A stretch of 64,000 nt of DNA from Marinobacter litoralis (GTDB lineage Bacteria > Pseudomonadota > Gammaproteobacteria > Pseudomonadales > Oleiphilaceae): NCBI RefSeq assembly GCF_016427555.1, contig NZ_JAELVS010000001.1, forward strand, positions 1 through 64,000, read 5' to 3'. Below, piece by piece: positions 57,485 to 64,000 of the stretch. Each line of letters starts with the position of its first letter. The first letter of the stretch is position 1. The notes below the pieces were generated by a model. It did no database searches, had not been told where the DNA came from, and saw only the letters and a program-made list of their open reading frames with translations. Both the position numbers and the translations under genes were made by a program.

Positions 57485-58351
57485 TCACTCCAGGTTTTGC
57501 ACCTGCTCGCGCATCTGTTCGATCAACACCTTCAGATCAACAGCAGCACGTGTAACGGCGGCATCAAAACTCTTGCTGCTGAGCGTGTTGGCCTCACGAT
57601 TCAACTCTTGCATAAGGAAATCCAAACGGCGACCAATCGCCTGGTCGCCCTGCAAGGTTTCCCGAACCTCACTGACGTGGGCATCCAGCCGATCCAGCTC
57701 TTCTGCCACATCACTCTTCTGGGCCAGCATCACCATCTCCTGAGCAACCCGCTCCGGCTCCAGCTCAACCTTGGCTTTTTCAAAGCGATCCCGCAGCGTT
57801 TGCTCCTGAGCCGCCAGTAATTCCGGCATACGCTCACGCACCTCGGCTACAAGTTCGCTGATAGTGGCCAATCGATCCTCAAACAACGGCCGCAACCGCT
57901 CACCTTCGCGCTCGCGAACACTCACCAGCTCAGCCACCGTCTCGGCAAACAACTCAGCTGCCGCAGTTTGAGCGGCGCTGTAATCCTGCTCCGGCAACGA
58001 CATCACCCCGGGCCAGCGCAGAATATCCAGCGCGCTGATGTGGGCGGGGTTATCCAGCATTCGATTAATATGATTTGCCGCCTCGTTCACCGCACTGGCG
58101 ATCTCGTCATTAATCTCGAAGCTCTGCACCTCGTTTTCGGTCGATTGCAGGCGCATCGAGACATCCACCTTGCCCCGCTTCAATCCCTTACGCAATTCCT
58201 CACGAAACCGGTTCTCCAGCTCACGAAATGCCTCTGGCAACCGGAACGAAGGCTCCAGGTAACGGTGATTCACCGTGCGAATCTCACACGTGAGCGTGCC
58301 CCAGTCACCACGGGCATCCTTACGGGCAAAAGCAGTCATGCTGCGAATCAT
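57485..58351 (-). CDS. yicC: YicC family endoribonuclease
   Basis: A 288-residue protein of the YicC family, RNases that in E. coli act on small RNAs such as RyhB. The N-terminus MIRSMTAFARKDARGDWGTLTCEIRTVNHRYLEPSFRLPE and the C-terminal glutamate-rich segment ending in DLKVLIEQMREQVQNLE are characteristic. It is divergent from rph, and the pair is commonly adjacent. Given an Hfq-type RNA circuit in this window, RNA turnover links are possible but not shown. Confidence 0.93.
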   Translation of the reverse strand: MIRSMTAFARKDARGDWGTLTCEIRTVNHRYLEPSFRLPEAFRELENRFREELRKGLKRGKVDVSMRLQSTENEVQSFEINDEIASAVNEAANHINRMLDNPAHISALDILRWPGVMSLPEQDYSAAQTAAAELFAETVAELVSVREREGERLRPLFEDRLATISELVAEVRERMPELLAAQEQTLRDRFEKAKVELEPERVAQEMVMLAQKSDVAEELDRLDAHVSEVRETLQGDQAIGRRLDFLMQELNREANTLSSKSFDAAVTRAAVDLKVLIEQMREQVQNLE

Positions 58352-58533
58352 AAAGGCTCCAATACCAATCGATGATCATTCGAGTGTAACAGGCAAGTGC
58401 CGCGAGCGGCGAGCCAGACCAATAGCGGACACCACGCACCCGACCCCGGCGCCCTCCGTGCTATACTCACCGCCCTTTCAAAACACCGACCGGCCCAGCG
58501 CCGGACATTCATCTTGAAACAACAGGACACACT

Positions 58534-59250
58534 ATGCGACCAAGCGGCAGAACGCCCGAGCAACCCAGAGACGTCCGGATCACCCGCAACTACACCCGCC
58601 ACGCCGAAGGATCTGTGCTGGTTGAGTTCGGAGACACCAAAGTCATCTGCACCGCCTCTGTGGAAAACAAAGTACCGCCCTTCCTGCGCGGCGAAGGCAA
58701 AGGCTGGATCACCGCCGAATACGGCATGCTACCCCGCTCCACCGGCAGCCGCATGGGCCGCGAAGCCGCCCGCGGCAAACAAGGTGGCCGCACCGTAGAA
58801 ATCCAGCGACTGATCGGCCGCAGCCTGCGCGCCGCAGTAGACATGCAAGCCCTGGGCGAACACACCATCACCATCGACTGCGACGTGATCCAGGCCGACG
58901 GCGGCACCCGCACCGCTGCCATCACCGGCGGCTGCGTAGCACTGGTCGATGCCCTGAACCACCTGGTAGAAACCAAGCGCCTGAAAAAATCCCCGCTGAA
59001 GCAGATGATCGCGGCAATCTCTGTGGGTGTTTACAAAGGCACACCGGTTGCCGACCTGGACTACCCGGAAGACTCAGAAGCCGAAACCGACATGAACGTC
59101 ATCATGACCGACAAAGGCGGCTTCATCGAAATTCAGGGCACTGCGGAAGGCGCGCCTTTCGAGCAGAAAGAACTGGACAGCATGCTTGGCTTGGCACGCA
59201 CGGCTATCAACCAGCTGTTTGAAATTCAGAAAGAAGCACTGGAAGGCTAA
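58534..59250 (+). CDS. rph: Ribonuclease PH
   Basis: Phosphorolytic 3'-5' exoribonuclease that trims tRNA precursors. The 238-residue protein has [15 protein letters not shown], the basic loop [22 protein letters not shown], and the catalytic-site segment [27 protein letters not shown] (about 58458) could be a promoter -10, without a convincing -35. The gene order rph-crc-pyrE is shared with Pseudomonas. Confidence 0.97.
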   Translation: MRPSGRTPEQPRDVRITRNYTRHAEGSVLVEFGDTKVICTASVENKVPPFLRGEGKGWITAEYGMLPRSTGSRMGREAARGKQGGRTVEIQRLIGRSLRAAVDMQALGEHTITIDCDVIQADGGTRTAAITGGCVALVDALNHLVETKRLKKSPLKQMIAAISVGVYKGTPVADLDYPEDSEAETDMNVIMTDKGGFIEIQGTAEGAPFEQKELDSMLGLARTAINQLFEIQKEALEG

Positions 59251-59268
59251 ATCAGAAGTCTGGGGCGG

Positions 59269-59370
59269 CGTTTCGGTAAGCCTTCCCCAGAATTTCGTAG
59301 GCCATGGATGGCCGGAGAGAAGCGCACATGGATGTGCTCGTAGCGGTTCTGGGGAAGGCTTACCGAAACG
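59269..59370. repeat. Long inverted repeat with two nested palindromes between rph and crc
   Basis: A perfect 24-bp inverted repeat (59269-59292 and 59347-59370) flanks 54 bp that hold two 14-bp palindromes with a common core: GGCCATGGATGGCC (59300-59313) and GCACATGGATGTGC (59324-59337). No U-run follows, and no open frame is present. The build resembles an ERIC/MITE-like intergenic repeat that folds into a long RNA hairpin. Whether it recurs in the genome cannot be seen here. Confidence 0.75.
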
Positions 59371-59400
59371 GCGCCCTCCCCCGAAGCGAGATCGGTTAGC

Positions 59401-60207
59401 TCAAAAACCAATCTCAATATCGTAATCCATCACCACCGGAGCGTGGTCCGAAAAACGCGTACCACCATCAATCCAACCATCACTGATGGTCTTGCGGATC
59501 CCCGGTGTCAGCAACTGGTAATCCACCCGAATCCCCGCCTTCTTGCGAGAACCCTCGGTCTGCTCCGGCCACCAGGTAAACTGATTGCTCTGCTTGTTGA
59601 TCTCGCGGAATGCATCAATACAGCCCATTTCATCAAACAAACGATCCAACCAGGCCCGCTCATGGGGCAAAAACCCGGAAAAATCCGTCTTGTGATAAAG
59701 CGGGCTGGCATCCGTCACATGATGAGCAGACTGCAAGTTCGCACAGAAAATAAACTGACGGCGCTTGCGCAGCGTCTTCTGCATATGCACACCGAACGCG
59801 TCGAGAAACTCGTCTTTGTGATCCAGAACCGTCAGATCATCATCGCCGATAAGCTCTTCCTCACGCCCCAGCGCGCAAGGCGCCAGCACGCAAGCCACAG
59901 AAACCTTATCGAAATCGGCCTGAATAAACCGACCTTCACGATCGGCCTGCTCATTGGCAAAGCCGTACATAATCGCCTTGGGGAAATGACGGGTATAAAT
60001 ACCCACCCCGCCGTGCTCGTTCAGCTCACCATCAATAAAGTAAGCCTCATAACCCTCGGGAATGAGATTTTTGTCTTCGACTTCATAGGCACGCATGCGG
60101 TGGTCCTGAACACACACCACATCGGCGTCCTGCTCTGCCAGCCAGTCAAAAAAGCCTTTCTCAACAGCCTGCTCCAGACCGTTGACGCTAATGGATACTA
60201 CGCGCAT
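59401..60207 (-). CDS. crc: Catabolite repression control protein Crc
   Basis: A 268-residue exonuclease-III-fold protein. The C-terminus [13 protein letters not shown] and the segments [27 protein letters not shown] and [10 protein letters not shown] match Crc of Pseudomonas. Exonuclease III catalytic residues are degenerate: D35 in place of the metal-binding Glu (VQDHR), and CANL (155-158) in place of GDxN, as in Crc, which is not a nuclease but stabilises Hfq on target mRNAs. It lies between rph and pyrE, the Pseudomonas crc position. Confidence 0.9.
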   Translation of the reverse strand: MRVVSISVNGLEQAVEKGFFDWLAEQDADVVCVQDHRMRAYEVEDKNLIPEGYEAYFIDGELNEHGGVGIYTRHFPKAIMYGFANEQADREGRFIQADFDKVSVACVLAPCALGREEELIGDDDLTVLDHKDEFLDAFGVHMQKTLRKRRQFIFCANLQSAHHVTDASPLYHKTDFSGFLPHERAWLDRLFDEMGCIDAFREINKQSNQFTWWPEQTEGSRKKAGIRVDYQLLTPGIRKTISDGWIDGGTRFSDHAPVVMDYDIEIGF

Positions 60208-60287
60208 ACGTGTTCCCTGATTCGGTTTCTGTGTATGATACCGGTTTTACGCCTTATTTAAAGTCAAACCCCGCCAGAAGCCTTGCC

Positions 60288-60926
60288 ATGCACGACTATC
60301 AGAAAAATTTTATCGAGTTTGCCATCCAGCGAAATGTTCTTCGTTTTGGAGAATTCACTCTCAAATCCGGACGCACCAGCCCGTATTTCTTCAACGCCGG
60401 ACTGTTCAACACCGGAGACGACCTGTTGCAGTTGAGCAAGGCCTACGCCGCCGCGATTGAGCGAAGCGGATTGGATTATGACATCATTTTCGGACCCGCC
60501 TATAAGGGCATTCCGTTGGCCACCGTCACCGCAATGGCCCTTGCTACAGACGGTAACAGCAAACCCTTTGCCTTTAACCGTAAAGAGAAGAAAGATCACG
60601 GAGAAGGTGGCAATATTGTTGGCGCACCACTACAAGGTAACGTATTGATTGTGGACGATGTCATCACCGCTGGCACCGCCATTCGGGAATCCATCGACAT
60701 CATTCGGGCCGCCGGGGCAGAACCTGCCGGAGTGCTGATCGCGCTGGATCGCCAGGAAAAGGGCAATGGCGAGCTCTCGGCCATTCAGGAAGTCGAACAG
60801 GAATTCGGCATACCCGTGGTTAGCATCATTCGTCTGGAACAAGTACTAGACTACTTAAAGTCTAACCCCGACTTTTCCGGCCACGCCGAAAACGTAGCCA
60901 GCTATCGGGACCGCTACGGAGTCTGA
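60288..60926 (+). CDS. pyrE: Orotate phosphoribosyltransferase
   Basis: Adds ribose-5-phosphate to orotate in pyrimidine synthesis. The 212-residue protein has the catalytic region [11 protein letters not shown], the flexible loop Lys in [13 protein letters not shown] and the PRPP-binding motif [17 protein letters not shown]. The ATG at 60288 gives the usual N-terminus. It is divergent from crc with 80 bp between and 3 bp upstream of the DUF4124 gene. Confidence 0.97.
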   Translation: MHDYQKNFIEFAIQRNVLRFGEFTLKSGRTSPYFFNAGLFNTGDDLLQLSKAYAAAIERSGLDYDIIFGPAYKGIPLATVTAMALATDGNSKPFAFNRKEKKDHGEGGNIVGAPLQGNVLIVDDVITAGTAIRESIDIIRAAGAEPAGVLIALDRQEKGNGELSAIQEVEQEFGIPVVSIIRLEQVLDYLKSNPDFSGHAENVASYRDRYGV

Positions 60927-60929
60927 TAC

Positions 60930-61595
60930 ATGCAACACCGCTTCACCAAAGCCCCGGTTCTTGCCGTTCTCCTTTCCGCGGGACTGCTATCCACAGCAGC
61001 CGTGCAAGCGGGCATGTATCGTTACACCGATGAAAATGGCCGACTGGTCATCAGTAACACCATTCCACAGTCAGCCACTAAACGCGGCTACGAGATCATC
61101 AGCAATAACGGTCGAGTGATCGAAACCATCGCTCCGGCCCCTTCTGCTGAAGAACTCGCAGCCCGTGCAGCCGCCGAAGAGCGTAAAAAACAGCAAGCCG
61201 CGCAACTCGAAAAGGATCGCCTGCTGCTCAAACGCTTCAGTCATCCTGATCAGGCTGTTCGGGCCATGCATCGAAAAGTGCAGGAACTGGAAGGCCTGAT
61301 TGCTTTGAAGCGCGGCAACATTTCCGTGTTGACCAGCCAACTCGACAACGAACAACGTCGGGCGGCCGAGATGGAAAGAGCGGGGCAAAAGGTGCCAGAC
61401 GCGACACTGAAAAAAATCTACCGCCTGGAAGGTCAGGTTCGCGATATCGAGCGAGAAATTGCAGCTCAGCGGCTGGAAATTGATACGGTTGCCAAACGCT
61501 TTCTATCCGACATCGAACGGCTTGAAGAAATCACCGGTTCAGAGCGCACCCTGCCTCTGACCGATGCGGAAGCAGAAACCACCAGTTCCGAGTAA
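60930..61595 (+). CDS. DUF4124 domain exported protein
   Basis: A 221-residue protein with a signal peptide ending near VQAG and the DUF4124 motif MYRYTDENGRLVISNTIP. A long charged coiled coil follows (about residues 75-200). It is probably periplasmic. Function is unknown. It starts 3 bp after pyrE and is likely cotranscribed with it. Confidence 0.85.
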   Translation: MQHRFTKAPVLAVLLSAGLLSTAAVQAGMYRYTDENGRLVISNTIPQSATKRGYEIISNNGRVIETIAPAPSAEELAARAAAEERKKQQAAQLEKDRLLLKRFSHPDQAVRAMHRKVQELEGLIALKRGNISVLTSQLDNEQRRAAEMERAGQKVPDATLKKIYRLEGQVRDIEREIAAQRLEIDTVAKRFLSDIERLEEITGSERTLPLTDAEAETTSSE

Positions 61596-61629
61596 CACTC
61601 GCTTGCATTCCGGCAGGCCAGAAAGCACA

Positions 61630-61658
61630 AAAAAGGCGCTCACGTGGAGCGCCTTTTT
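61630..61658. terminator. Bidirectional terminator
   Basis: GGCGCTC and GAGCGCC flank ACGTG, with an A-run before and a T-run after, so it can stop transcripts of the pyrE-DUF4124 operon and of the converging phasin gene. Confidence 0.9.
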
Positions 61659-61681
61659 CACTACTGCAACAACCTAAATGA

Positions 61682-62083
61682 TTAGGCAGAAGCAGCGGTT
61701 TTCTTCTTAGCAGCAGTCTTCTTTGCCGGCTTCTTGCTGGCAACAGACTTCTTCGCTTCTTCAGCAGCTTCAGCAACGTCTTCAGCAGCTTCTGCTACAG
61801 CGTCGGCGCCTTCAGCTGCTTCTTTTTCCAGCTTGGCAACCAACTCGGCAGCGAAATCGCCGAAACGGGTGTTCAGGCTACGCAGCTGGTTGAACAAAGT
61901 GTCGGAGTAACCGTTGTAACGCTCACGCAGAGTCTGAACGGTGTATTCGCGAACTTCGGCTTCCAGCTTCTCAGCGTAGTCGAAAGGCTTGGCTGCCAGC
62001 TTCTTCTGCTGCTCTTCAGCGGCAGTGATGCCCTTTTCAACGATGTCCTGAAGCTGCTCTTGGTAAGATTTAAGTTTGCCCAT
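61682..62083 (-). CDS. Phasin family protein with histone-like C-terminal tail
   Basis: A 133-residue protein. A phasin-type amphipathic helix region (KLKSYQEQLQDIVEKGITAAEEQQKKLAAKPFDY) is followed by an Ala/Glu-rich segment and a Lys/Ala tail (SKKPAKKTAAKKKTAA). Phasins coat polyhydroxyalkanoate granules; PhaF-type phasins add such a tail that binds DNA. The ATG at 62083 has AAGGAG upstream. No PHA synthase gene is near, so a PHA role is inferred only from the family. Confidence 0.82.
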   Translation of the reverse strand: MGKLKSYQEQLQDIVEKGITAAEEQQKKLAAKPFDYAEKLEAEVREYTVQTLRERYNGYSDTLFNQLRSLNTRFGDFAAELVAKLEKEAAEGADAVAEAAEDVAEAAEEAKKSVASKKPAKKTAAKKKTAASA

Positions 62084-62350
62084 AATAACTCTCCTTGAGT
62101 TGGTCTCTTTCGGCCCGGAAACCGGTAACCCCGGTGGCCTTGAGTAGATTTCATGTCTCAAGATACGGATAAAAATTAGAATGATCATACTAAAAGTGAT
62201 TACACGGCCTTTACTAAATTGTCACTTGATCACTTCTTAACCACAGGCATAATCCTCAGCTGTTTTTCTGGCCCGTCTCCCTGTTGTATTCAGGCTCCAT
62301 ACAAACCGATCAAAGGGGCATTCCTAACAGACCCCGTATGCGAGTGACTC

Positions 62351-62809
62351 ATGAAATTATTGCCAACCACACTGCGCGCACCTGTGCGTGTTACCTCCAC
62401 GCTGACACTACTGTTAGCTGCCTTGATTCTCACGGGCTGCCAGGACGGAGGCGAAAGTTCCGGCACACAGACCGAAACTGCTTACCAAGCCATAGACCCT
62501 GGGGCAAAGCAGTCATTCGAGAATCAAGGCGCCGACAACACATCGCAGCCTAAGACGCTGGTCTGGAATGCGCCACTGACCCGCGAAGACGGCTCCTCGC
62601 TGGCTCTGGGGCAAATTGCAGAATACAAAATCTACTACCGTATGAAGCACAAAGATCGATTCGAAGTGATTTCGGTGAAAGACGCCAGCACAACGAAATA
62701 CCCGTTAGGAGCCATGCCCCCCGGTGCCTACGAGTTTGCCATCACCACCGTCGATGTTGATGGCCTGGAAAGCCGCCGCTCAGCGTCGGTCGAAGTCAAC
62801 CTGATTTAA
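62351..62809 (+). CDS. Small lipoprotein with fibronectin type III-like domain
   Basis: A 152-residue lipoprotein: signal peptide with lipobox LTGC, a Ser/Gln-rich linker, then an Fn3-like domain (LVWNAPLTREDGSSL, IAEYKIYYRMKHKDRFEVISV, GAYEFAITTVDVDGLES). Role unknown; adhesion or scaffolding is typical for such folds. It converges with the DUF2782 gene. Confidence 0.8.
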   Translation: MKLLPTTLRAPVRVTSTLTLLLAALILTGCQDGGESSGTQTETAYQAIDPGAKQSFENQGADNTSQPKTLVWNAPLTREDGSSLALGQIAEYKIYYRMKHKDRFEVISVKDASTTKYPLGAMPPGAYEFAITTVDVDGLESRRSASVEVNLI

Positions 62810-62833
62810 GCGGCGTGTACAAGAAAGGAATCG

Positions 62834-63178
62834 TTACCAGCGAAACAGCACCCAGCTGGGGACAAGGAGGTCCGAATCTGTATCCTGCACCCAACCACCG
62901 CCATCGGCAGGTACCAGATAATATTCCGGCCCGACTTCGGGCACCACTTTGATCTCCATTAGCTGCCCGTTCACCCGGTATTCGTAGAAGACTTCACCAT
63001 CACCCGGGCGAATCACAATCTCGGTACCACCCGCCGGCGGCTGGTAGTCGGTGATCACCAGCGGCTCTTTCGGTGTTTCCACCGGCGTCGCATCCAAAGC
63101 CCCTTCGTCCTGAGCCATCAGCGGCACAGAGAAACAGCCCAACAACAGGGCGGAACAGGCGATTCGCTTCATTTTCAT
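62834..63178 (-). CDS. DUF2782 domain periplasmic protein
   Basis: A 114-residue exported protein with signal peptide [22 protein letters not shown] and the DUF2782 core ([38 protein letters not shown]). The ATG at 63178 has GAGG upstream; the frame runs 25 codons further without support. It is divergent from polA, an arrangement common in Pseudomonas and relatives. Function is unknown. Confidence 0.88.
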   Translation of the reverse strand: MKMKRIACSALLLGCFSVPLMAQDEGALDATPVETPKEPLVITDYQPPAGGTEIVIRPGDGEVFYEYRVNGQLMEIKVVPEVGPEYYLVPADGGGWVQDTDSDLLVPSWVLFRW

Positions 63179-63276
63179 GGTACCCTCTGACTCATCATCC
63201 AGGCTTTGAATTGCACTTACCTTTAGAGTTGCACAAGCCAACCCACGCTTCAATCAGAATCCGGATTTGCATCGAC

Positions 63277-64000
63277 ATGACAGAGAAAAAGACTCCCCCC
63301 GTGGTTCTGGTAGACGGTTCGTCCTATTTGTTCCGTGCCTACCACGCGCTCCCGCCACTGACTACCAGCAAGAACCACCCCACCGGTGCTATTAAAGGCG
63401 TGGTCAGCATGCTACGCCGACTGGACCAGGACTTCCCTGAATCCAAGGTAGTGGTTGTGTTTGATGCCAAGGGGAAAACCTTCCGTCACGAGATGTACGA
63501 AGAGTACAAGGCCAACCGCCCGCCGATGCCGGAAGACCTGGCCATGCAGATTGAGCCCATCCACGAGATTGTAAAGGCGATGGGCCTTCCGCTCCTGATT
63601 GTGCCCGGTGTCGAGGCCGACGATGTGATTGGCACGCTGGCCAATGAAGCCACCCGTAAAGGCATCGATGTGGTGGTGTCTACCGGCGATAAAGACATGG
63701 CGCAACTGGTGAGTGACCACGTCACCCTGATCAACACCATGACCGAAACCGCCATGGATCGAGACGGCGTGATCGAGAAATTCGGCGTAACGCCAGAGCA
63801 GATCATCGATTATCTTGCGCTGGTCGGCGACAAAGTGGACAACATTCCGGGCGTGAACAAGTGCGGCCCGAAAACGGCGGTGAAATGGCTGCAGGCCTAC
63901 AACGATCTGGACAACCTGATCGAGCACGCCAGCGAGATCAAAGGCAAGATCGGCGAATACCTGCGCGAAGCAATCGACACCCTGCCCCTGAGCCGTGAGC
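63277..64000 (+). CDS. polA: DNA polymerase I (5' part, runs off the window)
   Basis: The first 241 codons are present. They show the N-terminal 5'-3' exonuclease domain: [70 protein letters not shown] and [16 protein letters not shown], with the metal-binding aspartates. The polymerase domain lies beyond the right edge. The ATG at 63277 starts [18 protein letters not shown]. Confidence 0.96.
   Translation, partial: MTEKKTPPVVLVDGSSYLFRAYHALPPLTTSKNHPTGAIKGVVSMLRRLDQDFPESKVVVVFDAKGKTFRHEMYEEYKANRPPMPEDLAMQIEPIHEIVKAMGLPLLIVPGVEADDVIGTLANEATRKGIDVVVSTGDKDMAQLVSDHVTLINTMTETAMDRDGVIEKFGVTPEQIIDYLALVGDKVDNIPGVNKCGPKTAVKWLQAYNDLDNLIEHASEIKGKIGEYLREAIDTLPLSRE

Noticed and set aside
59401..60207. 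Exonuclease III (xth)
   Set aside because: Metal-binding and catalytic positions are replaced, and the rph-crc-pyrE position and sequence segments match Crc.

Overview
The window reads as ordinary, gene-dense chromosome of a marine gammaproteobacterium, most probably Marinobacter or a close relative. This rests on three things: moderately high G+C by eye, gene order that closely follows Pseudomonas over several blocks, and a FadL-like/lipoprotein pair resembling the alkane-uptake AupAB pair of Marinobacter. The genus is inferred. There is no IS element, prophage, CRISPR array or plasmid gene.

Layout. 1-6825: a probable ribosomal RNA promoter leaving the left edge, then tyrS, an M23 peptidase, anmK, erpA, a bactofilin, a DUF6776-like protein and argC. 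6970-13114: a CLC channel, hemJ, thiD, thiE, hemL and a DUF4382 lipoprotein. 13115-18798: the PBP1b gene mrcB with its likely lipoprotein activator lpoP, a kinase/ATPase fusion, a Rieske protein and sfsA. 18965-30982: dksA, gluQ, a small membrane protein (cbrX), cbrA, cbrB, a non-coding RNA resembling CrcZ, pcnB, folK, panB, panC and pgi. 30965-38092: a second folK, folB, plsY, tsaD, then rpsU-dnaG-rpoD and a CAT-anticodon tRNA. 38323-46304: a LuxR-type regulator, a lipoprotein of unknown function and the aupA/aupB-like pair. 46470-56415: DUF2489, HDOD, recG, oxyR, an NAD(P)-binding epimerase-like protein, ridA, spoT, rpoZ and gmk. 56563-64000: a UspA tandem protein, yicC, rph, crc, pyrE, a DUF4124 protein, a phasin, two small exported proteins and the 5' part of polA.

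Most interesting content. The window appears to hold nearly all of a CbrAB-CrcZ-Crc carbon catabolite repression circuit, best known from Pseudomonas. It has cbrX-cbrA-cbrB (20382-24910), an array of palindromes and direct repeats upstream of a near-consensus sigma-54 promoter (24919-25093), and a roughly 390-nt RNA rich in Hfq/Crc-type CA motifs shown in stem-loops, ending at a strong terminator (25104-25490). A crc gene with degenerate nuclease residues lies between rph and pyrE (59401-60207). Hfq is not in the window. A CA motif (AACAACAAA) lies just upstream of the Shine-Dalgarno of the aupA-like gene, so hydrocarbon or fatty-acid uptake may be a target of the circuit.

Other points of note: an rrn P1-type promoter at the left edge, a possible GGA-motif (Rsm/Csr-like) RNA at about 46930-47208, a nested-palindrome repeat between rph and crc, a likely ATT start codon for thiD, and a G+C shift inside the aupB-like gene.
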